Positions 22,916-32,040 of a DNA stretch of 64,000 nucleotides are shown here, one piece after another (the stretch's first letter is position 1; each line of letters opens with the position of its first letter). The notes beneath the pieces were generated by a model that was not told the DNA's origin, ran no database searches, and saw only the letters and a program-made list of their open reading frames with translations. Source of the stretch: Pyruvatibacter sp. (GTDB lineage Bacteria > Pseudomonadota > Alphaproteobacteria > CGMCC-115125); NCBI RefSeq assembly GCF_040219635.1, contig NZ_JAVJSC010000001.1, forward strand, positions 124,001 to 188,000, in the 5' to 3' direction. The position numbers and the translations under genes were made by a program.

Positions 22916-24442
22916 ATGATTGACTGGCCGATCCTTTCCCTCGTCACGTTTTTGCCGGTGCTTGGTGCGCTGTTCATTCTGGTTATCCGGGGTGACGAAG
23001 AAGTGGTGGCGCGCAACGCCCGCTACGTGGCGCTGTGGACCACGGCAATCACCTTCGCCATTTCGCTGCTGCTGTGGACCAATTTCGATTACACCACCGC
23101 CGACTTCCAGTTCGTTGAAAAGCACGACTGGCTGGGCGGCGTTGCGTCCTATCATCTGGGTGTGGACGGCATTTCGATGCTGTTCATCATCCTCACGACG
23201 CTGCTGATGCCCGCGTGTATTCTGGCGAGCTGGACAAGCATCAAGACGCGCGTGAAGGAATACATGATCGCGTTTCTTATTCTGGAAACGCTGATGATCG
23301 GCGTGTTCTGTGCGCTCGATCTTGTGTTGTTTTACCTGTTCTTTGAAGCAGCGCTCATTCCCATGTTCCTCATCATTGGTGTGTGGGGCGGGGCGCAGCG
23401 CGTGTATGCCAGCTTCAAGTTCTTCCTCTATACGCTGCTGGGCTCCGTGCTGATGCTGCTGGCCATCATGGCCATGTACTGGACGGCGGGCACAACCGAC
23501 ATCCCGACCCTGCTGACATATCAGTTCGGCGCCGACATCCAGACCTGGCTGTGGCTCGCCTTCTTCGCCAGCTTTGCCGTCAAGATGCCCATGTGGCCGG
23601 TGCACACCTGGCTGCCGGATGCCCACGTGCAGGCACCTACTGCCGGCTCGGTCATTCTGGCCGGCATTCTGCTCAAGATGGGCGGCTATGGCTTCCTGCG
23701 GTTCTCGCTGCCGATGTTCCCCATCGCCTCCGACATGTTCGCGCCGATGGTGTTCGTGCTCTCGGTTGTTGCCATCATCTACACATCACTGGTGGCGCTG
23801 GCGCAGACCGACATCAAGAAACTCATTGCCTACTCATCCGTCGCCCATATGGGCTTCGTGACCATGGGCATTTTTGCCATCAACATGCAGGGTGTGCAGG
23901 GCGGCATCTTCCAGATGATCAGCCACGGGTTTATTTCCGGTGCGCTGTTCCTGTGTGTTGGTGTGATCTACGACCGGCTGCATACCCGCGAGATTTCGGC
24001 CTATGGCGGCCTTGTGCAGCGTATGCCGTTTTACGCCGTGGCATTCATGCTGTTCACCATGGCCAATGTGGCACTGCCGGGCACCAGTGGTTTTGTTGGT
24101 GAATTTCTCACCATCATGGGCGTGTTCGCCGTCAACACATGGGTTGCCATTCTGGCCACAACCGGCGTCATTCTGTCTGCCGCCTACGCGCTGTATCTTT
24201 ACTGGCGTGTCATCTTTGGCGAGCTTGAAAAAGACAACCTAAAAAATATAGCTGACGCCAACCGCCGCGAGATCGCGACACTTGTGCCGTTGATTGCACT
24301 GGTCATCTTCTTCGGCGTTTACCCGTCTCCCATCCTTGATGTTACCGCTGTATCGGTTGAGAACCTGCTCACCAATGCCAACGCGGCCATTGAGGCCCAC
24401 CATGCCGCCGGGGCTTCCGCCTCGGTCGCGGGCCTGAACTAG
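22916..24442 (+). CDS. nuoM: NADH-quinone oxidoreductase subunit M
   Basis: NuoM is the second antiporter-like pump subunit. The 508-residue protein has the conserved [18 protein letters not shown], with the channel glutamate, and the segment [28 protein letters not shown] with the central lysine. It starts three bases after the nuoL stop. Confidence 0.98.
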   Translation: MIDWPILSLVTFLPVLGALFILVIRGDEEVVARNARYVALWTTAITFAISLLLWTNFDYTTADFQFVEKHDWLGGVASYHLGVDGISMLFIILTTLLMPACILASWTSIKTRVKEYMIAFLILETLMIGVFCALDLVLFYLFFEAALIPMFLIIGVWGGAQRVYASFKFFLYTLLGSVLMLLAIMAMYWTAGTTDIPTLLTYQFGADIQTWLWLAFFASFAVKMPMWPVHTWLPDAHVQAPTAGSVILAGILLKMGGYGFLRFSLPMFPIASDMFAPMVFVLSVVAIIYTSLVALAQTDIKKLIAYSSVAHMGFVTMGIFAINMQGVQGGIFQMISHGFISGALFLCVGVIYDRLHTREISAYGGLVQRMPFYAVAFMLFTMANVALPGTSGFVGEFLTIMGVFAVNTWVAILATTGVILSAAYALYLYWRVIFGELEKDNLKNIADANRREIATLVPLIALVIFFGVYPSPILDVTAVSVENLLTNANAAIEAHHAAGASASVAGLN

Positions 24443-24457
24443 GGGGCAGGGAACAAG

Positions 24458-25900
24458 ATGGAAACCGCTTCAATGATGCCTGACCTCGCCCCCGCTCTGC
24501 CGGAGATCATCCTCGCCATTGGTGCCATGGCGCTGCTGATGTTCGGTGTGTTCCGCAAGGATGACGACGCAGGCCCCGTCGCCGCCGGCGCGCTCGTTTT
24601 GTTTATCATCACCGGCGCAGCCGTGCTGATGGCCCCTGCTGAAACTGCCGTCACATTCAACGGCAGCTTCATCGCAGACCCGTTCGCGCGCTTTGTGAAG
24701 ATACTCATTCTCATTGGTGCTGCGGCCACCATGTTCATGGGCGTATCGTCCATGCGCTCCGATAATCTCAACCGCTTTGAATATCCCGTGCTGCTGGTCC
24801 TCGCCACGCTGGGCATGTTCATGATGGTGTCTGCCAACGGCCTGATTGCGCTGTATGTTGGCATCGAACTGCAAAGCCTCGCGCTCTACGTGGTGGCCGC
24901 GTTCAAGCGCGACAGCCTGAGGTCGTCGGAAGCAGGTCTCAAATACTTTGTCCTCGGTGCCTTGTCGTCGGGCATGTTGCTTTACGGCGCGAGCCTGATT
25001 TACGGCTTTGCCGGTACCGTCACTTATGCGGGACTTGGCACAGCGATAACCGAAGATGCGTCCCTTGGCGTCATCGTCGGCCTTGTGTTCTTCATGGCCG
25101 GTCTGGCCTTCAAGATGTCCGCTGTGCCGTTCCACATGTGGACGCCGGATGTCTATGAAGGCGCGCCCACGCCCGCCACGGCATTTCTGGCTGCCGCGCC
25201 AAAAGTCGCTGCCGTTGCCATGACCGTGCGTGTGCTGATGGAAGCGTTTCCCGGTGCACTGGCCGAATGGCAGCAGATTATTTTCTTCATGGCGGTTGCC
25301 TCCACATTGCTGGGTGCATTCGCCGCCATTGGCCAGAACAACATCAAACGACTGATGGCGTATTCGTCCATCGGCCATATCGGTTTCATTCTCATTGGCC
25401 TGTCAGCCGGTACTGAGCAGGGCGTGCAGGGTGTGTTGGTCTATCTCGCCATCTACCTCGCCATGACGGTGGGTACATTTGCCTGCATTCTGGCCATGCG
25501 CCGCCCCGAGGGCGCTGTGGAAAGCATTGACGATCTGGCGGGCCTGTCGCGCAACCAGCCTATTCTGGCCTTCGTCATGGCCATGCTGATGTTCTCGCTG
25601 GCAGGCATTCCGCCGCTGGCTGGCTTTTTTGCCAAATACTACGTGTTCCTCGCGGCCATTGAGGCCGGGCTGTATGTACTCGCCGTCATCGGCGTGCTGG
25701 CAAGCGTTGTGGGTGCCTTCTATTACCTGCGGGTCATCAAGGTGATGTATTTTGACGAACCCGCCGCACCGTTCGATCATCCCATCGCCAGCGACGTGCG
25801 CCTGGTGCTCGCCATCTCCAGCATCTTCGTACTGCTGTTCTTCCTCTACCCATCTCCGGTGGTGGACGGCGCGGCCTTTGCTGCAAGTTCGCTGTTCTGA
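24458..25900 (+). CDS. nuoN: NADH-quinone oxidoreductase subunit N
   Basis: NuoN is the third antiporter-like subunit and completes the 14-gene set. The 480-residue protein has about 14 membrane helices, with the signature [21 protein letters not shown] (channel Glu) and [22 protein letters not shown]. An internal ATG at 24473 is a possible alternative start. birA begins three bases after the stop, so birA, coaX and rnj are probably read on the same transcript. Confidence 0.97.
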   Translation: METASMMPDLAPALPEIILAIGAMALLMFGVFRKDDDAGPVAAGALVLFIITGAAVLMAPAETAVTFNGSFIADPFARFVKILILIGAAATMFMGVSSMRSDNLNRFEYPVLLVLATLGMFMMVSANGLIALYVGIELQSLALYVVAAFKRDSLRSSEAGLKYFVLGALSSGMLLYGASLIYGFAGTVTYAGLGTAITEDASLGVIVGLVFFMAGLAFKMSAVPFHMWTPDVYEGAPTPATAFLAAAPKVAAVAMTVRVLMEAFPGALAEWQQIIFFMAVASTLLGAFAAIGQNNIKRLMAYSSIGHIGFILIGLSAGTEQGVQGVLVYLAIYLAMTVGTFACILAMRRPEGAVESIDDLAGLSRNQPILAFVMAMLMFSLAGIPPLAGFFAKYYVFLAAIEAGLYVLAVIGVLASVVGAFYYLRVIKVMYFDEPAAPFDHPIASDVRLVLAISSIFVLLFFLYPSPVVDGAAFAASSLF

Positions 25901-25902
25901 CC

Positions 25903-26685
25903 ATGAGCACCCGCCTGCCGGACGGCTGGCCGACAGGCATTGCCCTGCATCATCATGCGCAGATTGATTCAACCAACGAGGAAGCCCGACGTCTGGCGCG
26001 CGCAGGTGCCGTTGGCCCCGCGTGGATATGCGCTGACACCCAGACGGCAGGCCGGGGTCGCAGGGGCAGGGCGTGGATGTCGGAACCCGGCAACCTTTTT
26101 TGCACGCTCCTGCTGGCCCCCGGCTGCCCGATGCCCAAAGCCGCCCAGCTATCCTTTGTTACAGCCCTTGCGGTGCATGACGCGGTTACCGCTGCGGGCA
26201 TTCACGGGGCTGACCTCAAATGGCCCAACGACGTGCTGATCGAGGGCGCAAAAGTCAGTGGCATTCTCATCGAGTCAGCGCCGCGCGGGCCAGGCCATGA
26301 AGACACAGACCCGTTGCTTGCCATCGGCATCGGCATCAACATTGCGTGCGCACCTGACAATACGCCCTATCCCGCGACCAGTCTCGCGGCCCATGCCATT
26401 GCCGTTGAGCCGCTCCGCCTGCTGACACTGGTCGCAACAGCGTTTGCAACCCGCCTGAATCAATGGAACAAGGGCGCGGGTTTCGCTGATATCCGCAGTG
26501 CCTGGCTTGAGCGTGCCCGTGCCATCGGCGGTGCCATCACCGTACGCCTGCATGACGAGACCATTGAGGGCGAGTTTGTGAGCCTTGACGACGATGGCGC
26601 GCTTGTGGTGCGCAGCCGTGATACAGTCCGCACCATTACAGCGGGCGACGTTTTTTTCCCGCCAGTCAGAGTGCAGACCAGCTAA
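25903..26685 (+). CDS. birA: Biotin--[acetyl-CoA-carboxylase] ligase, catalytic domain only
   Basis: BirA makes biotinyl-AMP and attaches biotin to the BCCP subunit of acetyl-CoA carboxylase. The 260-residue protein shows the biotin-binding loop GRGRRGRAW, the catalytic LKWPNDVL (Lys), and a small C-terminal SH3-like domain (ITVRLHDETIEGEFVSLDDDGALVV). There is no N-terminal helix-turn-helix, so this is a group I enzyme that cannot act as a biotin repressor. Its place after nuoN and before coaX is conserved in alphaproteobacteria. Confidence 0.95.
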   Translation: MSTRLPDGWPTGIALHHHAQIDSTNEEARRLARAGAVGPAWICADTQTAGRGRRGRAWMSEPGNLFCTLLLAPGCPMPKAAQLSFVTALAVHDAVTAAGIHGADLKWPNDVLIEGAKVSGILIESAPRGPGHEDTDPLLAIGIGINIACAPDNTPYPATSLAAHAIAVEPLRLLTLVATAFATRLNQWNKGAGFADIRSAWLERARAIGGAITVRLHDETIEGEFVSLDDDGALVVRSRDTVRTITAGDVFFPPVRVQTS

Positions 26686-26694
26686 GGTAACGCG

Positions 26695-27459
26695 ATGCTT
26701 CTCACCATTGATACCGGCAACACCAACACCGTGTTTGGCGTGCACGACGGCAACGAGTGGCGCGCCCAGTGGCGCACTGCCACAGCCACAGGCCGCACAG
26801 CGGATGAGTATATCGTCTGGCTCGCCGAGCTTATGCGAATGCAGCAGTTGCAGCCCTCCGACATTAGCGGCTGCATCATCTCAACCGTGGTGCCGCAATC
26901 GCTGTTCAACCTGCGCAACCTGAGCCGCCGCTACTTCAATATCGACCCGAAAGTCATCGGCGAAAATGTCGAGCTTGGTGTCGAGGTGCATATGGACAAT
27001 CCGCGTGAAGTGGGCGCGGACCGGCTGGTCAACGCAGTGGGGGCGTTTATATCCCACGGTGGGCCGTTGCTGATTGTCGACAGTGGGACGGCCACGACGT
27101 TTGACGTGGTGGATGAGAACGGTGCGTTCAAAGGCGGCATTATTTCGCCGGGCATCAACCTGTCCATGCAGGCCCTGCACGATGCGGCCGCCAAGCTGCC
27201 GCGTGTTGCCATTGAGCGGCCGGAACAAACCATCGGCCGCAACACGGTTGAGGCCATGCAGTCGGGCGTGTTCTGGGGGTACATCTGTTTGATTGAAGGG
27301 TTGATTGAGCGCGTGAAAAAAGAATACGGCAAACCCATGAGGGTGGTCGCCACCGGCGGGGTCGCATCGTTGTTTGATGGTGCAACCGACAAAATTGATG
27401 TGTTTGATCCGGACGTTACCAGCGTCGGCCTGCTCGAACTTCACCGGCGCAATTCATAG
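26695..27459 (+). CDS. coaX: Type III pantothenate kinase
   Basis: CoaX phosphorylates pantothenate, the first step of coenzyme A synthesis; unlike CoaA it is not inhibited by CoA and needs a monovalent cation. The 254-residue protein has the ASKHA-fold motifs [13 protein letters not shown] (phosphate 1), [29 protein letters not shown] (phosphate 2) and [11 protein letters not shown]. Its stop codon abuts the start of the RNase J gene, so the two are tightly coupled. Confidence 0.97.
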   Translation: MLLTIDTGNTNTVFGVHDGNEWRAQWRTATATGRTADEYIVWLAELMRMQQLQPSDISGCIISTVVPQSLFNLRNLSRRYFNIDPKVIGENVELGVEVHMDNPREVGADRLVNAVGAFISHGGPLLIVDSGTATTFDVVDENGAFKGGIISPGINLSMQALHDAAAKLPRVAIERPEQTIGRNTVEAMQSGVFWGYICLIEGLIERVKKEYGKPMRVVATGGVASLFDGATDKIDVFDPDVTSVGLLELHRRNS

Positions 27460-29145
27460 ATGACACGGTCCGAACGCCCTGCCTCCATAAATGATGAGTT
27501 GGTATTCCTGCCGTTGGGTGGCACCGGCGAAATCGGCATGAACTTCAATCTTTATGGCTATGGCCCGGCGACAAAGCGCAAGTGGCTGGCGATTGATCTT
27601 GGCATCACCTTTCCCGACGCCTCCGAGCCCGGCATCGACGTCATCATGCCTGACCCGATTTTTATTGAAGGAGAACGCGAAAATCTTTTGGGGCTTGTAC
27701 TGACCCATGCCCACGAGGATCACATCGGCGCAGTGGCGCATCTGTGGGAGCGCCTCAGATGTCCGGTTTATGCCACCCCGTTTACCGCCGCGATGCTGCG
27801 CGGAAAGCTGGCGGAGGCGGGCCTCCTCAACGATGTGCCGCTGCACGAAGTACCGCTTGGCGGGCATTTGCAGCTAGGCCCGTTCGACCTCACATTTGTG
27901 ACGCTCACCCATTCCATTCCTGAGCCGAATGCCATTGCCATACGCACACCGCTTGGCAATGTCATGCATACCGGGGACTGGAAAATTGACGATGCACCCC
28001 AAATCGGTGATGTGACCGATATCAAGACCCTGACCGCTTTCGGCGACGAAGGCGTGCGCGCCATTGTGTGCGACAGCACCAATGTGTTGTCGCCGGGCCG
28101 TTCCGGCTCGGAAGCCGATGTGCGTAAAAATCTCACGGCATTGATAGGCACCCTCAAGGGCCGCGTTGCCGTCACAACGTTTGCCTCCAACCTCGCGCGG
28201 CTCTCCACCATCATGAAGGCCGCCGAGGCCAATGGCCGTCACACGGTGCTGGTGGGCCGCAGTATGCACAAGGTCACAAGTGCGGCGCGTGAAACCGGCT
28301 ATCTCAAGGATGTGCCGACACCCGTGTCGGAGGAAGACGCGGGCTTTTTGCCGCCCGACAACGTGCTGTATCTGTGCACCGGCAGCCAGGGTGAGGCCCG
28401 CGCCGCCCTGTCGCGCATTGCTGATGACAGCCACCGCCACATTGCCCTGAGCAAAGGCGACACGGTGATTTTCTCGTCGAAGATCATTCCGGGAAACGAG
28501 TTGCCGATTTTTGAATTGCACAACCGCCTGTCCGAGCGCGGCATTGATGTGCTGACCGAAAAAGATCATGACGTGCATGTGTCCGGTCATCCGTGCCGGG
28601 ATGAACTGATCCAGATGTATCAGTGGATCAGGCCGGAGCTGTCCATTCCCGTGCATGGTGAGCCGCGTCACCTGCTGGCTCATGCCGAACTGGCGAATGA
28701 ACTGCAGGTGCCTGAACAGCTTGTGCTGCGCAACGGCCTGATGGCCCGCATCGCACCCGGCCCCGCGCAGGTGATTGATGATGTGCCCGCAGGCCGCCTG
28801 CATCTTGATGGCCGGGTGCTGGTGCGCGCCGGTGAAGCACCGCTGCGCGAACGCCGGCAGATGTCATTTGCCGGCCACGTCGTCGTGTCGCTGGTGGTGG
28901 ACGATGATGGAAAGCTGCTGGCCGACCCTGAGGTGGCGTGCGAGGGCATTCCTGATCTGGAAGAAGGCCTGAGCGTCGAGGATACCTGCCGCGAGGCTGC
29001 AGACGACGCCGTCAGCCGAATGCGCAAATCAGCGGCGCGTGATGATGCGGCCGTAGCAGAAGCCGCCCGCCGCGCGGTGCGCGGGCGACTGCGATTCCTG
29101 TGGGACAAAAAACCACCCGTGCGCGTTCTGGTCACACGGGTTTAG
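27460..29145 (+). CDS. rnj: Ribonuclease J
   Basis: RNase J is a metallo-beta-lactamase-fold nuclease with 5'-3' exonuclease and endonuclease activity, used in rRNA maturation and mRNA decay; alphaproteobacteria have it alongside RNase E. The 561-residue protein shows the zinc motif LTHAHEDHIGA (about residues 80-90), a further metal ligand region in HTGDWKID, the beta-CASP part with VCDSTNVLS and VHGEPRHLLAHAEL, and a C-terminal RNA-contacting domain. It begins directly after the coaX stop. Confidence 0.96.
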   Translation: MTRSERPASINDELVFLPLGGTGEIGMNFNLYGYGPATKRKWLAIDLGITFPDASEPGIDVIMPDPIFIEGERENLLGLVLTHAHEDHIGAVAHLWERLRCPVYATPFTAAMLRGKLAEAGLLNDVPLHEVPLGGHLQLGPFDLTFVTLTHSIPEPNAIAIRTPLGNVMHTGDWKIDDAPQIGDVTDIKTLTAFGDEGVRAIVCDSTNVLSPGRSGSEADVRKNLTALIGTLKGRVAVTTFASNLARLSTIMKAAEANGRHTVLVGRSMHKVTSAARETGYLKDVPTPVSEEDAGFLPPDNVLYLCTGSQGEARAALSRIADDSHRHIALSKGDTVIFSSKIIPGNELPIFELHNRLSERGIDVLTEKDHDVHVSGHPCRDELIQMYQWIRPELSIPVHGEPRHLLAHAELANELQVPEQLVLRNGLMARIAPGPAQVIDDVPAGRLHLDGRVLVRAGEAPLRERRQMSFAGHVVVSLVVDDDGKLLADPEVACEGIPDLEEGLSVEDTCREAADDAVSRMRKSAARDDAAVAEAARRAVRGRLRFLWDKKPPVRVLVTRV

Positions 29146-29163
29146 CAAGAAAGAGGACGTGCA

Positions 29164-29442
29164 ATGTCGCTGATCGGTGGACTGGCCATTTATGGCCTTA
29201 TCTGGTGGCTGGTGCTGTTTGCCGTGTTGCCGTTTGGTGTGCGCACAAGTGCGGAGGCCGGGGAGGCAAAGGTCGAAGGTGCAGCCGATAGCGCCCCCGT
29301 GCGCCCGCAGATGCTGCGCAAACTTCTCATTACCACGGCAGTGGCATTTGCAATCTGGGCAGTTGTCTTTGTTGTGCTCGACAGCCGCCTGATCCCGCTC
29401 GACGACATCCCCTTCCTGCCGCGCTTCGGTGAGCACGAGTAG
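29164..29442 (+). CDS. DUF1467 family small membrane protein
   Basis: This is a 92-residue protein with two predicted membrane helices (about 4-24 and 56-78) joined by a polar loop, and a short acidic tail (FGEHE). The opening GGLAIYGLIWWLVLFAVLPFG is the hallmark of DUF1467, a family of unknown function found in alphaproteobacteria, often directly downstream of RNase J as here. It is the last gene of the long nuo-to-rnj run. Confidence 0.88.
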   Translation: MSLIGGLAIYGLIWWLVLFAVLPFGVRTSAEAGEAKVEGAADSAPVRPQMLRKLLITTAVAFAIWAVVFVVLDSRLIPLDDIPFLPRFGEHE

Positions 29443-29467
29443 AGAGACACGCCCCCCAAAGGTCCAA

Positions 29468-29529
29468 GCGTCCGACCGGACGCCGGGCGTAGCCGCCCGT
29501 CCCGCCGGAGCGGGTGTGCGCAGCGCACA
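29468..29529. repeat. Four back-to-back perfect hairpins
   Basis: Within 62 bases there are four adjacent inverted repeats: GCGTCC/GGACGC around GACC (29468-29483), CGGGCG/CGCCCG around TAGC (29484-29499), CCCGC/GCGGG around CGGA (29501-29514) and TGTGCG/CGCACA around CAG (29515-29529). They lie just after the DUF1467 stop and form the first part of a 574-base stretch without a protein-coding gene (29443-30016). Confidence 0.7.
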
Positions 29530-29549
29530 TAAGCGCAAGGCAAGAAAAG

Positions 29550-29579
29550 AAAAAAGCAAGGCTCCCAAAAGAGCCTTGC
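29550..29579 (-). terminator. Strong minus-strand terminator
   Basis: GCAAGGCTC (29556-29564) and GAGCCTTGC (29571-29579) form a perfect 9-base-pair stem around a 6-base loop. On the minus strand this is followed by TTTTTT and then CTTTTC; on the plus strand the T run is only three bases. It therefore points to a transcript arriving from the right on the minus strand. Confidence 0.7.
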
Positions 29580-29746
29580 TTTCAAAGTTTGCTTCTTGTC
29601 CCTCAAGTGCAGCGGGCAGCTTAAAAAAGCGCCGCGCACAGGTGGCACGGGTTGAACCCCGATGCCGTTGCAGGGTGAAGCGTTCCTCCCTGAACTTGGG
29701 CCATATGGTGCGAAAATCCGCACTACGCCCCCGTCTTCTTATTGTT
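29550..29746 (-). ncRNA. Candidate small structured RNA, about 195 nt, family unassigned
   Basis: A minus-strand promoter at 29753-29781 and a strong minus-strand terminator at 29550-29579 bracket a stretch with no open frame of note. The RNA between them can fold well. CGCAC near its 5' side pairs with GTGCG towards the 3' side, and the adjoining TGGC pairs with GCCA. Inside lie two hairpins, one with arms CAGGG/CCCTG and one with CGGG/CCCG closed by GGCA/TGCC. A rod-like layout of this size brings 6S RNA to mind, and a GGGTTCAA segment followed by a GCGGCG-like stretch is faintly similar to the 6S 3' half, but I cannot show it. It does not show the conserved cores of SRP RNA, tmRNA or RNase P RNA. 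Confidence 0.35.
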
Positions 29747-29752
29747 ACATGT

Positions 29753-29781
29753 TTATTACAGCGCCCGCGACACCCTGTCAC
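29753..29781 (-). promoter_or_regulatory. Minus-strand promoter of the candidate RNA
   Basis: Read on the minus strand, GTGACA (29781-29776) and TAATAA (29758-29753) are separated by exactly 17 bases. The -35 matches five of six consensus bases. The predicted start is near 29746. Confidence 0.4.
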
Positions 29782-30016
29782 GTTAAAAACGCGCAAGGGT
29801 GACTAAAAGACAAGCAACATGCCTGCATTTCAACCATAAGCAGCAATAGAGTGTGCGCGACACTCAAGTTGTCTTGACTTGCCGAGACAGGCTGAACACC
29901 CTGAGCATTCACGGCTATCGGGCACGCGCGCTGCGGGCGGCCCGGCACGCAGACCTGCGTGGGGGAATGGCCTGGGTGCAGCACTGCGTTACGGCTGTTT
30001 GTTGGGGGCAACCGGA

Positions 30017-31738
30017 ATGTCTGGCTTTTCTTTGCTGCGTGTTTCTTTCAAAACCGCAGCCTACGCGGCCTGCATCACAGCGGGTGCGGCGCTTCTTTCT
30101 GTTGCCACAACAAGCAGCGCCCTTGCCGCGCGCTCGTCGCAGTGGGTCATCACCAAAGATCACTGGAGCGAGTCTGACGAGCGCGGCTTCAGCGAGTTTG
30201 TGACGGCGCTGGGCGAAGCCGACTGCTACACCATGAACGACTGCCTTAAGAGCCCGGCCAACCCGTATCGCGCCACCGACCCGTGGGTGAAATGGTATGC
30301 TGATTGCGCTGACATGCCCTACATGCTGCGCGCCTACTATGCGTGGAAAAACGGCCTGCCGTTTTCCTATCAGACCGCCATGCGCTCCGGTGACGGGGCG
30401 GGCAGCGACATCCGCTATTCCATGACCGGCAACCAGGTGGTGGCACGCCGCGATGCACGCACCGGCACCAACGCTGTGAGCTTCATTCGTTACATTCCGA
30501 CCATTTCAACCGGCATGTATCGCCACCACGCCGCGGCAGAGGCCGAACCCTATTTTACCGATCACTATTCGCCCGCCATCAATCGCGACACAATTCGTCC
30601 GGGTACGGTTGTGTATGACGTGAACGGCCATGTGACCATGGTGTACAAGGTCACCGAAGACGGTCGCGTGCTCACGCTGGCGGCGCACCCGGACCAGTCA
30701 TTGTCGCGCAGCTATTTTGGCCGCAACTTTTTGCGGACCCAGGCAGCGCTTGGCACGGGCTTCAAGAACTGGCGTCCGATCAAACTGGTGGGCTACAAGC
30801 GCGCCGCCAACGGCACGCTGTATGGTGGTCGCGTTGTAGGTGTGCCTAACGCTGACTTGCCTGACTTCTCGCTGGAGCAATATGCCGGCACCGAGGTGCT
30901 GAACTTCACCAAGTGGTATGAGGAGTCATTTACCGTCAAAGGCCAGAACCTCAACTACTATGAGTGGGTGAGGGCCTCCCTTTCTGTTGGCGACCTGAAA
31001 TACCGCCCGGTGCGCGAACTGCGCGCGATGCTGACATCGCTGTGTCAGGATGCCTCTGCCCGCAAGCACGCCGTGGACATCGCCATCAAGCGCGGCATTC
31101 ATCGCTACAACCAGCCTGGCAAGTTGCCGGATAATATCTACGGCACAACCGGCATCTGGGAGAGTTATTCCACGCCGTCACGCGATGCTCGCCTCAAGAC
31201 ATCGTTCAAGGAAACTTACGACCTGGTGCAGAACCTGCTGGACATGCACGCGAGTGGCGACCCCAAACTTGCCTATGAAGGTACGGACATTGCGGGCGAC
31301 CTCATGGCCGCTTTCTATGAGGAAAGTCACGCCTGCGACATCACATACGATCGCAGCAACGGCCAGAAGGTGCATCTCAACCTTGAGGATGTAATGAACC
31401 GCCTGTGGGACATGTCGTTTGATCCCTACCACTGCATTGAGCGCCGCTGGGGCGCGAGCGACCCTGCTGAGCTCGCATCGTGCAATGACGGTCCGCTCAA
31501 GACCGCGTGGTATGAAGCCGAACAGCATCTGCGCTACCAGATCGACCGCACCTATGACGTGGACATGGGCCATGACCTCGCCAGCCTGCAGGCCCCCGGC
31601 AAGGGCCTGTATTCCGGTCGTGGTGTTGAAGCTCCGCCGGAGGTCAACATACCCGCGCTGCTGGCGCGCAACCTTGCAACCAAGGTCGAGGCCCGCAACG
31701 ATGTGCCCGTGGTCCCCGTGAGTACGCTGCCGAACTAG
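30017..31738 (+). CDS. Secreted protein of unknown function, possible papain-like fold
   Basis: I cannot give this a named family. From ATG 30017 the 573-residue protein has a signal peptide (hydrophobic residues about 13-32, likely cleavage after SALA near residue 37), so it is exported. The N-terminal third contains WYADCADMPYMLRAYYAW, with Cys97, and later VVYDVNGHVTMVYKV, with His205. This Cys/His spacing and the strand-like context recall papain-like NlpC/P60 or CHAP domains, suggesting a cell-wall or amide hydrolase; that is inference. The remaining 350 residues are rich in Tyr and Trp and have no motif I know. An upstream in-frame ATG at 29879 would put 46 Arg/Gly-rich residues before the signal peptide and is unlikely. 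Confidence 0.75.
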   Translation: MSGFSLLRVSFKTAAYAACITAGAALLSVATTSSALAARSSQWVITKDHWSESDERGFSEFVTALGEADCYTMNDCLKSPANPYRATDPWVKWYADCADMPYMLRAYYAWKNGLPFSYQTAMRSGDGAGSDIRYSMTGNQVVARRDARTGTNAVSFIRYIPTISTGMYRHHAAAEAEPYFTDHYSPAINRDTIRPGTVVYDVNGHVTMVYKVTEDGRVLTLAAHPDQSLSRSYFGRNFLRTQAALGTGFKNWRPIKLVGYKRAANGTLYGGRVVGVPNADLPDFSLEQYAGTEVLNFTKWYEESFTVKGQNLNYYEWVRASLSVGDLKYRPVRELRAMLTSLCQDASARKHAVDIAIKRGIHRYNQPGKLPDNIYGTTGIWESYSTPSRDARLKTSFKETYDLVQNLLDMHASGDPKLAYEGTDIAGDLMAAFYEESHACDITYDRSNGQKVHLNLEDVMNRLWDMSFDPYHCIERRWGASDPAELASCNDGPLKTAWYEAEQHLRYQIDRTYDVDMGHDLASLQAPGKGLYSGRGVEAPPEVNIPALLARNLATKVEARNDVPVVPVSTLPN

Positions 31739-31770
31739 CACCTGCTGGCGCCCAAACCAAACCTTCTGCC

Positions 31771-31928
31771 TTTCCGCGACTTGATCGCGGAACCCAGAGC
31801 GCCACGCACACGCCTGTGTGTGTTGCCCTGGACCCCGGATCAGGTCCGGGGAAGCGGAGTGTGATGTTGTCAGCTCCTGCCCACACAAACACTTTGCCTT
31901 TCCGCGACTTGATCGCGGAACCCGGAGC
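31771..31928. repeat. Cluster of palindromic CTTGA-loop repeats
   Basis: The 302-base gap before the GST gene is mostly repeat DNA. TTCCGCGA and TCGCGGAA around CTTGA occur twice, at 31772-31792 and 31900-31920, each preceded by GCCT and followed by AACCC(A/G)GAGC, a direct repeat about 128 bases apart. Between them, at 31833-31851, lies CCCCGGA/TCCGGGG around TCAGG, an inverted copy of the variant seen at 36140 and 2193. No promoter or gene is apparent in the block. Confidence 0.75.
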
Positions 31929-32040
31929 AACACGCAGATGCCTGCGCGAGCTACCCCGGCACCCGCCACACGTTCAAAGGTGACATCGTGAGTTCAGGCG
32001 GCGATGATATTGCTGTCGCCTCTACACAGGAAATCACCCG

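Noticed and set aside
29550..29746. Candidate RNA as SRP 4.5S RNA, tmRNA or RNase P RNA
   Set aside because: I looked for the GGAA-type SRP apical loop, the tmRNA tag and tRNA-like ends, and RNase P core motifs; none is present. 6S RNA is left open but not claimed.
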